Origin: Colimorpha sp045222295
GTDB taxonomy: Bacteria > Bacteroidota > Bacteroidia > Bacteroidales > P3
DNA: 64,000 nt
Reading direction: 5' to 3'
Assembly (NCBI GenBank): GCA_045222295.1
Contig: JBGUXP010000003.1
Location: 62,001-126,000 of the forward strand
Both the position numbers and the translations under genes were made by a program. The notes below the pieces were generated by a model. It did not search any database. It worked only from the letters and a program-made list of their open reading frames with translations, and was not told where the DNA came from. Positions 32,856 to 42,505 of this stretch are shown here, piece by piece; within the stretch, counting starts at the first letter, position 1; the number at the start of each line of letters is the position of its first letter.

Positions 32856-34232
32856 TCAGAGTTCGTGTTCCAAAGTCCACAACTGATTGGTATTTGAACC
32901 TTTGACGAGGATGGTGGCGTTGTTTACAGGATGCTTTTTCAGCCATGAGCGAACGGCCTCGGTATTGGAGAATAGCAGCATGGGGTGGGGTAGACGTATG
33001 TCGTTGAATTCGGGGCCGACGAGTAGACAATGTTTCAGATGGCACTCGTCCAGCATCTCTACCAACCGCTGGTGCTCCTTGCGTTCGTCGTGTCCTAGCT
33101 CATGCATGCCACCGATGATGGCCATGTCGCCACCCATGGTTTTGAATGACGAAATAGCTGCTTCCATGCTGGAGGGGTTGGCGTTGTAGCAGTCGAGGTA
33201 GAGTCGGTTGCTGCGGGCGGTCTCCTTATATTCGGAGCGTTGGTTGCTGGGGATGTATTCTTCAATAGCCTCTTTGATGTCGAAGGGCTCAACTCCGAAG
33301 TGGAGACCCACAGAGACAGCGGCCATACAGTTGTCGAAGTTGTAGTTGCCGAGGAGGTGTGTGCGGACATTGTAGACATTGTCGCCCACTTCGAAGTAAA
33401 AGTGGAGATAGGGACTATCACTATTTACCAGCGTTCCTCTAACATCGGCTTCTTGGGAGCGCCCGTAAGTGAGCATGCTAAGGGGTGTCTTCTCGATGGT
33501 TGTAGGAATGAAAGCGGGGTTGTCGGGGGCGTAGGCTGGGATGAAGGAACGCAATCCAGGAATGGTGGCCAGGCGTTCGGCCTCATGCATTAAGCGTTCG
33601 TTGTCGGCATTGACGAAGACAAGGCCGTGTTTGCCGGCCAGATGACGATAAAGTTCGGTCTTGGTCTGCACCACCCCTTCAAAGCTGCCGAAGCCCTCCA
33701 GGTGCGCGCGTCCCACATTGGTGATGAGGCCGCAGTCGGGGTCGGCAATGCCGCAAAGGAATTCAATCTCGCCGGGGTGATTGGCTCCCATTTCAACGAT
33801 GGAAAGCTCAGTTCCCTCGGAGATGGCAAGCAGTGTCAGGGGGACCCCTAGGTGGTTGTTGAGGTTGCCACGGGTGGCCGAGGTTTTATATCGCTTGGCA
33901 AGTACGGCGTGTACCAACTCTTTGGTTGTTGTTTTGCCGTTGGTGCCGGTGATGCCGATGATGGGCATTGTCAAGTGGCGGCGATGCTCGCGGGCTAGCT
34001 CCTGAAGGGTGGCCAGCACGTCGGGCACCACGATGCAGCGGTCGTCTACTCGGTAGGCCGCGTCGCTGATGACACTCAGCGCAGCGCCCTGCTCCAATGC
34101 CTGGGGGGCAAAGGCGTTGCCGTCGAAGTGCTCGCCTTTGAAGGCGAAGAAAAGGCATCCGGGGGTGATGTGGCGCGAGTCGGTGGTGACGGTGCGCGAC
34201 TGGAGATAGGCTTGATACAGGCGCTCAATCAT
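32856..34232 (-). CDS. murF: UDP-N-acetylmuramoyl-tripeptide--D-Ala-D-Ala ligase (single-domain MurF)
   Basis: 458 residues from the ATG at 34232; the extension upstream reads only a TTCAGTGTTC-type simple repeat. The MurF layout is complete: TTDSRHITPGCLFFAFKG, Walker A GITGTNGKTTTKEL, EMGANHPGEIEFL, NVGRAHLEGFG, LLGNYNFDNCMAAVSVG and LYLDCYNANPSSMEAAI. It adds D-Ala-D-Ala in peptidoglycan precursor synthesis. It is closer to classical MurF than the MurF half of the fusion at 20426-22897. Confidence 0.95.
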   Translation of the reverse strand: MIERLYQAYLQSRTVTTDSRHITPGCLFFAFKGEHFDGNAFAPQALEQGAALSVISDAAYRVDDRCIVVPDVLATLQELAREHRRHLTMPIIGITGTNGKTTTKELVHAVLAKRYKTSATRGNLNNHLGVPLTLLAISEGTELSIVEMGANHPGEIEFLCGIADPDCGLITNVGRAHLEGFGSFEGVVQTKTELYRHLAGKHGLVFVNADNERLMHEAERLATIPGLRSFIPAYAPDNPAFIPTTIEKTPLSMLTYGRSQEADVRGTLVNSDSPYLHFYFEVGDNVYNVRTHLLGNYNFDNCMAAVSVGLHFGVEPFDIKEAIEEYIPSNQRSEYKETARSNRLYLDCYNANPSSMEAAISSFKTMGGDMAIIGGMHELGHDERKEHQRLVEMLDECHLKHCLLVGPEFNDIRLPHPMLLFSNTEAVRSWLKKHPVNNATILVKGSNTNQLWTLEHEL

Positions 34233-34459
34233 GTTCAGTGTTCTGTGTTTAGTGTTCAGTTTGGTGTACTGAGACAATACGATAACGCAGAAATCTCGCT
34301 TTTATTGCCCCTGTCTGGGGAAAATATTTTCAGTGTCGAGGGGTGATTAGGTGTTGATATATAGGCAGCTGCTTCGTGTTTGGTAAAAATATGTGAAGGC
34401 ATAGGAAAATTATTTAGATAAATATTGTTAATTTTGCACCCGAAAAAATATCACGCTAT

Positions 34460-37400
34460 ATGAAAAAACTCTACCTGTTTTTAGCACTCACAATCCTCTG
34501 TGCCACCGCTGTTGCGCAAGAATGCAACCAACCCGAATGGCCCGAATCCGACATCATCAATGAGACCACCGTGCGCGTGCACTGGCCCGCTGTGGCGGGA
34601 GCCCAGTTCTACCGTTTGTACCACTACGACGGCGACGGCAACCTGCTGCTCTCCACTACCACTACCGACACCGCCTACACCTTCACCAACCTGCCGCTGC
34701 ACTCCTACTTTTGGGGCAGTGTGAGCACCCATTGCTCGGATTATGACGAGAGCCTCGAATCCTATTACTCTTTCAATACTGCCAGTGGCATCTGGCGGCC
34801 CGACGAGATTTCGGGCTTCAGCTACGAGTGGTGGACGCCCCTGGGCAACTCCTGGAGCATAGACTACAATGGTATGGCATACAACGATGCCTCCGATAGC
34901 ACCAATACCCTCCTCTTCTCGCCCCGCATCGCCATCCCCCTCTATGCGCTCGATTCTCTGATGCTTAGCTTTGTCGCCTCGGCCTTGATCAATGCCGAGC
35001 TGAGTGTCTTCGTGACCACCGACAGCGCCATCAGCGCCAACGCCTCGTTCGACACCCTGCTTCACACCTTGGTCTATCCTGGTGCCTCGGCTTCAGCCTG
35101 GGGCAACAATGTGCCCTTCTCGCTGATGCTCAACGCCTATGCAGGCCAAACCATCCGTGTGGTCTTCTGCCACCACGGCGCTTCCACGGCTTTCGTGCAC
35201 ACCCTGATGGGGGACGGTGCTGTGGAACTGAGCGATGTGCAGATACGCTCGGCGCTGACGCCCGTCGTGGACTTCTCTGTGGCTCCCAGCCTTGCCTTTG
35301 TGGGTGAGTCCGTCACCTTCGAGGCCGCCATGACCGAAGGCTCCACCAATGGACTCACCTTCTCATGGCGCAGCCAGATGGCCGATGCTGGAATGGCCGT
35401 GCTGGCGCCCGATAGCCTGCAGTGCAGCGTCATCTATTCCGCCTCCGGCACCGACACTCTCTACCTTACCGCCGCCAACGCCTACGACACCGTCACCATC
35501 AGCACCGTGGTGCGCGTGGTGGATTGCAGCCCCGTCACCGCCATGCCGTGGCAGGCCGACCTGGCCAACGGTTTCGACTGCTGGCGCAATCTGGGCCAGG
35601 CCTCGTGGACCTCCCTTTGCTTCAACGGTAACACCCCCTCGGAGTTCTACGCCCTCAAGCTGGGTGGCAGCAGCGCACAGCAGATAGCTGTGATTGCCAC
35701 GCCATCCATCCACCTGCCTGCCGACACCGCGGGCCTGCGCCTCTATTGGGAGGATGTGCGCGCCCTTACGGCCTATGCCAACGTGCCCTACCGTGTGCTG
35801 GTCAGCACCGGCCAGCGCACCGACCTCTCCACCTATGACACCCTGCCTGATGAATTCAACACCCAGTCCACCAGTTGGACCCAGCGTAGCATCGACCTTT
35901 CGGCCTATGCAGGCCAGACGGTGAGCCTGGCCTTTGCCGCCCGCCAGCCTGGCAGCAGCTGGAAATACCTGTATATCGCCAATATCGAAATCTGGAGCGA
36001 CCGCATGCCCGACTTCTCTCTCGACGGCCCCTCGGCCGCCAGGGCTGACAGCAGCCAGAACCTCTATGAGGCTACCTTCACGCGTGGATTGGACACCGCC
36101 GCCACCTACCAGTGGCACAGCACCATGGCCGCCCAGGGTCTGGCAGCCTTCACAGTACAAAATTCACAATTTATAATTCAATATTACACCCCCGGCACCG
36201 ACACCATCACCCTTACCCTCAGCACCCCCTTCGGCACTACCACCCACAGTCGCACCGTGACCGTTACACAGTGCACACCCATTGTCACCTATCCCTGGGA
36301 AGAGGGATTCGACGACGAGCAACTCTCGGGCTGCTGGACCTCGGTGGACTTCCTCTATTATAGCCTCATTTGGGTTGATAATACCACCGGCTTCCGCCGC
36401 GCCTCGACTCCGGGCAGCTATATGGTCACCCCCCAGTTCAGCGTGCCCGCCGACTCGGCGCAGCAGCTTTGTCTTATGGTGGAATGCCTGAACGACAGCC
36501 CCTCCAACGGCACCGTTGCCGTGCGCCTCACCACCGCCAACAGCGACGACACCACGCTCTTCCTGCCCGAGGAACCCCTTATGGACTATGCCCGAGACGA
36601 ATTCCGCCAGCATCGCGTGCGCCTCGACAACTACGGCGGTCAGACCCTCCGCGCCGCCATCCTCTACCGCGGCAGCGGCGAGGTGGTGGTGAACACCGTG
36701 CGCCTCGAATACGACACCCTGCCGCGTGGCATCATCGCCGATGCTCCCCAAGCGGTTTGGACCGACAGCCTCTACACCCTCCACGCCCGTCTCTCGCACG
36801 GTGTGGCGCAGAACCTGACCTTCGACTGGCACAGCACCATGGCTGCCAGCGGCCACGCCACCCTCATCCCTCTCGGCGACAACGCCACCATTGTGTACTA
36901 CGCCGGTGGCACCGACACCCTCCGCCTGATCTCCACCACGAGCTACGGCTCCGACACCGCCTACCATATTGTGGAGGTGAGCGAATGCGGCCTGGTGAAC
37001 ATCCTGCCCTGGACCGACGATTTCGAGGCAGGCATGGAGTGCTGGCTCCAGCCCGACGGCGACCATTGGACACTTGGCAACAGCCTCTATTTGGGATATG
37101 ACCATGAGTATCACATAGACAACCACTTCTTGAGTTCCACGCTCCTCGGCACCACCTATGACAGCCGCATTGTTTCGCGCCCTATCCGCATGCCCAACGA
37201 TGCCGACAGCATCGAGCTCTCTTGGCAGGATGCCGGATTCGGCAGCTGGAACCAGCTGTACGTGATGGTGTGCACCGGCGAGGTGGACGACTACACCTCC
37301 TACGACACCCTCTACACCCATCCCCTCTCGGGTGGCTACGGCGAGCATCACCATGTGAGCCTGGCCCCCTATGCGGGGCAGACCATCAGGCTGGCCTTCT

Positions 37401-39628
37401 GTGACCACCCCAGCCAGGGCGGCAATCCCTTCCAGGGCGCCAACATACATATAGACAACATCCGTGTGCGTGACCTCCGCGCACCCATGGTGAGCATCCA
37501 CTCTGTGGACGACGCCTTCTGGGCAGAATGGGCCGAACGCACCAACAACCCCTTCCTGCCTACTCTACGTAAAGGTCGCGTGCGTGCCTATGTGGGCGAA
37601 CCTATCCGCATGGACGCCCTGGTCACCGAAGGCTCCGCCACCGCCTACAGCTGGCACTCGCAGCGTGCCGCCGAGGGCCTGGCCACCGTCAATGCCCAGA
37701 ATGCCCAGTTCACCATTGAATACAGCGCCACCGGCGTGGACACCATCACCGTCACCGCCACCAGCCCCTACGGCAGCGCCTCGGCAAGCATGGCCGTGAT
37801 TATCGACGACTGCGCCCCCATCGACAGCCTGCCTTGGGAGCCCACCTTCTCGCACAACAGCCAGTTTATGCCCCAGATGGCCTGCTGGCATGTGTGGGAC
37901 TTCGACACCCTGATGGGCAGCAACTGGAGCACTTCGCAGGTGTCGCGCCCCAACCAGGGCATGAGCGCCATGACGGTGCTCTGGTCGCCAGCCGTGTCTA
38001 CCGGCCACGCCAACGACTGGCTGGTGCTGCCAGCCATCCACTTCAGCGACAGCGCCGAAGCCCTCGACCTCTACTGGAACCAGCTGGCATTGGGCGACGG
38101 CCAGTTGCAGGTGCGCATCTCCACCAGCGGTGCCGACGACACCTCGCGCTTCATCTACCGTCCTGCCGAGATAACCGAGCCCTTGGCCAGCGACCCGCGC
38201 TTCGTGACCCACATCGTGCCCCTTGACCAGTTCGCCGGCCAGACGGTGCACATAGCCCTGGTGCACCAAGGCGTGTTTGAACACAATGCCAGCCTTTACG
38301 GCCTCGGTGTGCGCAGCAACCTGCTGCCGGTGCTTAACCTCTCGGCCCCCAGTCGCGCCAATGCCGGCGAGCCTGCACGCCTGCAGGCAGGCCTTGGACG
38401 CTTCGTGCGCCGCGGATTGGTGGTCGATTGGCACAGCGCAATGGCCTCGCGCGGACAGGCCACTCTCGCCGACATGGAAGACAGCCTCGACATCACCTAC
38501 CATGTCGCTGGCACCGACACCGTGACCCTCACCGTCAGCAACGAATACGGCACCACCATGGCCACGGCCGTCATCCAGGTGACCGAATGCACTGTGCGCC
38601 AGCTGCCTTGGGTGGAGAACTTCCAATCCGTGACGCCCTCCGGCAATGACCCGCAGGAGAACCTGCCCGAATGCTGGTACTGGATTAGCGAAGGGACCGC
38701 CCCCGTGCCGCCCCAGGTGGTGGCTAGCGGCTGGCGCCACAGCGCCACCGACAATGCCCTCAGCCTCGTGGCCGGAGCCTCCGACACCCTTGTCTACGCC
38801 CTCCTGCCCCCGTTCGCCGACACCCTCGGCCGTCTCCAGGTGACACTCTGGCACGGCTTCGCCCCCCGCAACCAGTCAACCAGTCAACCTGTCGACCTAT
38901 CAACCTATCAACTTTCGGTTGGTCTCCTGCGCGGCGAGCAGTTCATCCCCGGCGCCGTGCTGACGCCCGGCCTGGTGGATGCCGACAGCGGCCTCCACGG
39001 CCGTGTGGACACCGTCACCCTTGCCGCCGACCGCCGCATGGGCGACCGCGTGGCGCTGCGGTGGCTGTGCACCGTCAGTGTGGCGCAATCCATCTGCATC
39101 GACAACATCATCGTGTCGCATTCCGACAGTGTCGACCCGGGCCCCGTCTACTACACCCTGACGGTCGCCACCTCCGACAGCACCATGGGCCGCGTCTATG
39201 GCGGCGGCAGCTTCCTCGAAGGCTCCGAGGTCGAGATACGGGCCTACGCCCTTTCCGGCTACCGCTTCCTGCAGTGGAACGACGGCGACACCCTCAGCCG
39301 CCGCACCGTCCGCCTCACCTCCGACACCCTCTTCACCGCCTACTTCGACTCCATCCCCGTGGGCATCGACAACTCTCCACTCACCACCCTCCACTCACCA
39401 CTTATCTATCCGAATCCAGCCACCCACAGCGTCACCGTGCAGACCGACGAGCAGCGCCTGCCTGCGCAGCTCACCCTCTATGCCGCCGACGGGCGCCGTG
39501 TGCTCTCGCGCACCCTTACCGCTGCCAGCACCGCGGTGGACCTCTCGCAGCTGGCCCCGGGCGCCTACTACTGCGTCCTCATCCACGAGGCCGGAACCAC
39601 CACCCAGAAACTGATTGTTACGCGGTAG
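34460..39628 (+). CDS. Giant T9SS-secreted adhesin-like protein with PKD-like and cleaved-adhesin-like repeats
   Basis: 1722 residues. Signal peptide (ATAVAQ). A fibronectin-like start is followed by five repeats pairing a jelly-roll domain (with SLPW- or LPW-type starts and AGQT.RLAF strands) with a PKD-like domain of the pattern WHSxMAxxGxA ... YxxxGTDTxxLT ... C. Near the end there is an InlB-B-like repeat (GYRFLQWNDGDT ... YFDS), then a T9SS sorting domain (YPNPATHSVTVQ, GAYYCVLI, KLIVTR). It is probably exported and attached outside. A -7 box TAATTTTG precedes the start. Three linkers contain low-complexity sequence like that between genes (36153-36180, 38870-38915, 39369-39409). Confidence 0.9.
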   Translation: MKKLYLFLALTILCATAVAQECNQPEWPESDIINETTVRVHWPAVAGAQFYRLYHYDGDGNLLLSTTTTDTAYTFTNLPLHSYFWGSVSTHCSDYDESLESYYSFNTASGIWRPDEISGFSYEWWTPLGNSWSIDYNGMAYNDASDSTNTLLFSPRIAIPLYALDSLMLSFVASALINAELSVFVTTDSAISANASFDTLLHTLVYPGASASAWGNNVPFSLMLNAYAGQTIRVVFCHHGASTAFVHTLMGDGAVELSDVQIRSALTPVVDFSVAPSLAFVGESVTFEAAMTEGSTNGLTFSWRSQMADAGMAVLAPDSLQCSVIYSASGTDTLYLTAANAYDTVTISTVVRVVDCSPVTAMPWQADLANGFDCWRNLGQASWTSLCFNGNTPSEFYALKLGGSSAQQIAVIATPSIHLPADTAGLRLYWEDVRALTAYANVPYRVLVSTGQRTDLSTYDTLPDEFNTQSTSWTQRSIDLSAYAGQTVSLAFAARQPGSSWKYLYIANIEIWSDRMPDFSLDGPSAARADSSQNLYEATFTRGLDTAATYQWHSTMAAQGLAAFTVQNSQFIIQYYTPGTDTITLTLSTPFGTTTHSRTVTVTQCTPIVTYPWEEGFDDEQLSGCWTSVDFLYYSLIWVDNTTGFRRASTPGSYMVTPQFSVPADSAQQLCLMVECLNDSPSNGTVAVRLTTANSDDTTLFLPEEPLMDYARDEFRQHRVRLDNYGGQTLRAAILYRGSGEVVVNTVRLEYDTLPRGIIADAPQAVWTDSLYTLHARLSHGVAQNLTFDWHSTMAASGHATLIPLGDNATIVYYAGGTDTLRLISTTSYGSDTAYHIVEVSECGLVNILPWTDDFEAGMECWLQPDGDHWTLGNSLYLGYDHEYHIDNHFLSSTLLGTTYDSRIVSRPIRMPNDADSIELSWQDAGFGSWNQLYVMVCTGEVDDYTSYDTLYTHPLSGGYGEHHHVSLAPYAGQTIRLAFCDHPSQGGNPFQGANIHIDNIRVRDLRAPMVSIHSVDDAFWAEWAERTNNPFLPTLRKGRVRAYVGEPIRMDALVTEGSATAYSWHSQRAAEGLATVNAQNAQFTIEYSATGVDTITVTATSPYGSASASMAVIIDDCAPIDSLPWEPTFSHNSQFMPQMACWHVWDFDTLMGSNWSTSQVSRPNQGMSAMTVLWSPAVSTGHANDWLVLPAIHFSDSAEALDLYWNQLALGDGQLQVRISTSGADDTSRFIYRPAEITEPLASDPRFVTHIVPLDQFAGQTVHIALVHQGVFEHNASLYGLGVRSNLLPVLNLSAPSRANAGEPARLQAGLGRFVRRGLVVDWHSAMASRGQATLADMEDSLDITYHVAGTDTVTLTVSNEYGTTMATAVIQVTECTVRQLPWVENFQSVTPSGNDPQENLPECWYWISEGTAPVPPQVVASGWRHSATDNALSLVAGASDTLVYALLPPFADTLGRLQVTLWHGFAPRNQSTSQPVDLSTYQLSVGLLRGEQFIPGAVLTPGLVDADSGLHGRVDTVTLAADRRMGDRVALRWLCTVSVAQSICIDNIIVSHSDSVDPGPVYYTLTVATSDSTMGRVYGGGSFLEGSEVEIRAYALSGYRFLQWNDGDTLSRRTVRLTSDTLFTAYFDSIPVGIDNSPLTTLHSPLIYPNPATHSVTVQTDEQRLPAQLTLYAADGRRVLSRTLTAASTAVDLSQLAPGAYYCVLIHEAGTTTQKLIVTR
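36153..36180 (+). repeat. In-frame TTCACAATTTATAATTCA-type simple repeat in the adhesin
   Basis: An AT-rich block of AATTCACAATTTATAATT in a gene of otherwise high GC, translated VQNSQFIIQ within a PKD-like domain where the sister repeats are GC-rich. It has the composition of intergenic repeats. Confidence 0.6.
38870..38915 (+). repeat. In-frame CAACCAGTCAAC / CTATCAAC-type repeat in the adhesin
   Basis: Five or six degenerate units of ACCTATCA and ACCAGTCA, translated NQSTSQPVDLSTYQ. It is a low-complexity block at a loop of the last jelly-roll domain. Confidence 0.6.
39369..39409 (+). repeat. In-frame CTCTCCACTCACCACC-type repeat before the sorting domain
   Basis: Degenerate ACTCACCACC units, translated DNSPLTTLHSPLIYPNP, exactly at the junction between cargo and T9SS sorting domain. 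Confidence 0.6.
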
Positions 39629-39654
39629 CGGTTAACTTTTGTTAATACTTTCTA

Positions 39655-39720
39655 GATACTCTCGCCATCCTCTCTTCGACCCCCGACGAACAAGGTCGAA
39701 GAGAGGACGAGGAGAGTACG
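39655..39720. terminator. Hairpin after the adhesin gene
   Basis: CCTCTCTTCGACC / GGTCGAAGAGAGG (13 bp) with a further ACTCTC / GAGAGT outside. No T-run follows, so it may stabilise the 3' end or act as a factor-dependent terminator. Confidence 0.6.
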
Positions 39721-39879
39721 ACGAAGATACCTACAAAGTACTAAGAATTAGTGTTTTGTGTGTTTTGTTTGTATTTTATTGTATTTCAATTTGTTGTAAA
39801 TATATTTCAAAAATCCGCACCGAAATCGTCGCGGATTGATGACTGGCTCTTGTTTTCTTTTTGTTAACATTTGTTAACA

Positions 39880-40115
39880 ATTTTGTTTCCGCTACTGGCA
39901 CCCCGCCAGGGGTGCAGGATCTTAGGCGGGGGCATCGCCCCCGATGCAGGTTGGGATATTGTGATACGCCCCGCAGGGGCATAAGAGGTGGGTTCTTGTG
40001 CCCCTGCGGGGCGCCGTGGGGAGGGTGCGTCTGTCGGGGGCGTTGCCCCCGCCTAATGTCTTTGACCCCTGCGGGGACGTGTTGCATCTCCGTCCATCTT
40101 CCTGCGGGGGAGGTG
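39880..40115. repeat. GC-rich palindromic repeat cluster
   Basis: In a spacer of 577 bp without a gene there are several GGGGGC / GCCCCC and CCCCTGCGGGG-type palindromes (GGCGGGGGCATCGCCCCC near 39925, GCCCCTGCGGGGCGCC near 40001, GGGGGCGTTGCCCCC near 40037, ACCCCTGCGGGG near 40067). They look like REP-type elements. Confidence 0.75.
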
Positions 40116-40205
40116 GCGCTCTCTGCTATTTAAAAAAACACACTTTTTTGTCATATAAAAAAATATTCGTAACTTTGCACCGTCGTTTCTATTTCGACCC
40201 CTATT

Positions 40206-41504
40206 ATGAATTGCTATCGTCTGCTGCTGATACTCTTTGTGTTGATGCCGGTTGCGTTGGAGGCTCAGGACAGCACCGAGCGGAAAGCTGGCTGGGTGGT
40301 GGGGGCGTTCCCTACGCTGACCTACTCCAATACGCTGGGTTTCCAGTTCGGCACCTGCGGCAATGTGTTTTTCTATGGCGACGGCTCGACGTATCCCGAC
40401 CCGCTGCATAAGGTGTCGTTCGAGGCGTCGCACTTCACCAAGGGCCGTTCGCGCTTTTGGTTGGCACTCGACAGCAAGAGCCTGCTACCAGGTTGGCGAG
40501 TGACCCTGTCGACGCTCTATATCATGGATCCTCTTTATTTCTTCTATGGCTACAATGGCGCGGCGCAGAGTTATAGCGCGGCACTGAATGACGAGTTGCA
40601 TTACAATGTCGACCGCAATATCTTCCAGGCTTTTGCTAACTTCCAGCGGGTGCTGATTGACACACGCCCCCGTCAGCCGCAAGCGGCTGCCACCTCCTCT
40701 GTCTTGGAGGGGGAGTTGAAGGTGGTGGGTGGTGTGACGTTCTCCAACTATCGTTTTGATGACTATAATGGCGACCAGTATGGCGGCAACGATACTGCGA
40801 CACTCTACCGCGACTATGTTGCCGCTGGCTTGATAGGCAGCGAAGAGGAACACGGGGGCAATGTTCTCGAGGTGAGAGGCGGCATTGCCTACGATACTCG
40901 TGACATCGAGGCGGCTCCTAACAAGGGATTCCTAATCGAGGCTTTTGTGAACCCGGGCTTCTCGCCGCAGCATAGTTACGTGAAGGCCTGCACCTATTTC
41001 TCCCATTTCATTCGAATTCCGTTCGATTTGAAGCCAGGAGACCCGGTCTTCGCCTATCGCTTGGGGTGCGTGGCAACGCTGGTAGGCGATGCACCATTTT
41101 ATATTCAGCAGAGTGTGCCGATGCTGGTGCCTCATACGATGCTTACTGAGGGGTTCGGTAGTGCCAAAACCATTCGCGGATATTATGAGAACCGCATTGT
41201 TGCCGACGGTGTGGTGTGGGGCAACTTCGAGTTGAGAATCAAGGTTGTGAAATTCACCCTGTGGAATCAATATTTTTATATTGCACTTAATCCCTTCTTC
41301 GACTGCGGAGTCATTACGCAGAGCTACCGCCTCGACCGTCAGGTCGCTTTGGACGGATGGCGTGACCCTGTGACATCCTTCGGCATAGGCTTCAAGGGTG
41401 CCTGGAACGAGAATTTTATCGTCTCCGCCGAATTGGCCCATTGCACCAACCGTTCTCTTGGTGACCCTTTCTGGATTGACCTAGGGGTGAACTATGTGTT
41501 TTAA
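40206..41504 (+). CDS. Omp85/BamA-type outer membrane barrel protein
   Basis: 432 residues. Signal peptide ending ALEAQ. There are no POTRA domains; the chain is a barrel of the surface-antigen (Bac_surface_Ag) type with the Omp85 hallmarks GGIAYDTRDIEAAPNKGFLIE, TIRGYYENRIV (the VRGF/Y-like motif) and a final aromatic strand WIDLGVNYVF recognised by the BAM machinery. Such short proteins may act as porins or in lipid or protein export. A promoter (-7 box TAACTTTG, about 40170) precedes it. Its substrate is unknown. Confidence 0.85.
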   Translation: MNCYRLLLILFVLMPVALEAQDSTERKAGWVVGAFPTLTYSNTLGFQFGTCGNVFFYGDGSTYPDPLHKVSFEASHFTKGRSRFWLALDSKSLLPGWRVTLSTLYIMDPLYFFYGYNGAAQSYSAALNDELHYNVDRNIFQAFANFQRVLIDTRPRQPQAAATSSVLEGELKVVGGVTFSNYRFDDYNGDQYGGNDTATLYRDYVAAGLIGSEEEHGGNVLEVRGGIAYDTRDIEAAPNKGFLIEAFVNPGFSPQHSYVKACTYFSHFIRIPFDLKPGDPVFAYRLGCVATLVGDAPFYIQQSVPMLVPHTMLTEGFGSAKTIRGYYENRIVADGVVWGNFELRIKVVKFTLWNQYFYIALNPFFDCGVITQSYRLDRQVALDGWRDPVTSFGIGFKGAWNENFIVSAELAHCTNRSLGDPFWIDLGVNYVF

Positions 41505-41557
41505 ATAGGGAAGATAAGAGTTAAGACAATGCTATCTGTAATAAAAAAATAAACTGT

Positions 41558-42505
41558 ATGAAACGTATCTTACTATTCTTTTTGGCACTTGCTGTGCTTC
41601 ATACAATTACGGCGCAGGAACGCTTCGTGTTCACGCCTCAGTGGACGGCACAGGCACAGTTTGCCGGCTACTATGTGGCGCAGGAGAAAGGATTCTATCG
41701 TGACGAGGGCATCAATGTGGAGATTATACATCCCTCCGTTACCCAGTCGGCCATGAACCGTATGCGCAAAGGTGAGAGTCAGGCTACAACGCTTCAGTTG
41801 TGTCAGGCCATGGAGACTATTGACGAAGGCATCCCGCTGGTGAATATCCTCCAGACCTCGATGAACAATGCCATGGTCATCGTCTCCCGTCGTCAGATGG
41901 ATCCTCTGACCCAAAAAGGGGCCCGGGTCGGCATCTGGAGCGCGGGGTTCGGACAGCTTGCCATCTGCATGAGCTCGAAGGATAGCCTCAACTATCAATG
42001 GATTCCTTTCGCATCCAATCTTAACCTCTTTGTGGCTGGGGCCATTGATGCCACGTTGGGTATGAGCTACAATGAATACTACCAGCTGAAACAGACGGGT
42101 CTTCCGATAGAAGAGAAATATGTCTACCGTTTCTGCGACCATGGCTATAATGTACAGGAAGATGGTGTATATATGCAGCGCAATTATTACCTCGCCCACA
42201 AGGAGGAGGCGCGTAAGTTCGCTGCTGCGAGCCGTCGCGGATGGGAATGGGCTGCCGCACATCCCGAGGAGACGCTGGAAATAGTGATGAAATATGTCAA
42301 GAAAAACCATATTGCCACGAACCGCATTCTGCAGCGCCTGATGTTGGAAGAAACCCTCCGCCTGCAGGTGGATCGTGAGTCGGGCAAGCGCGAATTCCGC
42401 TTGAGAAAAGATATGGTGGAGAAGGCTTCGCGGCTGATGGTGGAGCAGAAAATGTTGAAAAAAGAGGTAACCTACGAACAATTGACAGATGAAAAGACTA
42501 GATAG
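41558..42505 (+). CDS. NMT1/THI5-like periplasmic substrate-binding protein
   Basis: 315 residues. Signal peptide ending TITAQ. The NMT1/THI5 pattern is clear: FTPQWTAQAQFAGYYVAQEKGFYRDEGINVEII near the start and LGMSYNEYYQL in the middle. Relatives bind thiamine precursors, sulfonates or taurine. No ABC permease or ATPase is nearby. Instead the stop overlaps by 17 nt the start of a membrane sensor phosphatase, so it probably senses a ligand for signalling instead of uptake. Confidence 0.85.
   Translation: MKRILLFFLALAVLHTITAQERFVFTPQWTAQAQFAGYYVAQEKGFYRDEGINVEIIHPSVTQSAMNRMRKGESQATTLQLCQAMETIDEGIPLVNILQTSMNNAMVIVSRRQMDPLTQKGARVGIWSAGFGQLAICMSSKDSLNYQWIPFASNLNLFVAGAIDATLGMSYNEYYQLKQTGLPIEEKYVYRFCDHGYNVQEDGVYMQRNYYLAHKEEARKFAAASRRGWEWAAAHPEETLEIVMKYVKKNHIATNRILQRLMLEETLRLQVDRESGKREFRLRKDMVEKASRLMVEQKMLKKEVTYEQLTDEKTR

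Noticed and set aside
32671..32886. Open frame of 71 codons right of the integrase
   Set aside because: It spans attR and the terminator, and has no protein-like features apart from a hydrophobic AT-rich start.
36164..37501. Long minus-strand frames opposite the adhesin
   Set aside because: They are antisense shadows of a gene with a signal peptide, repeats and sorting domain.
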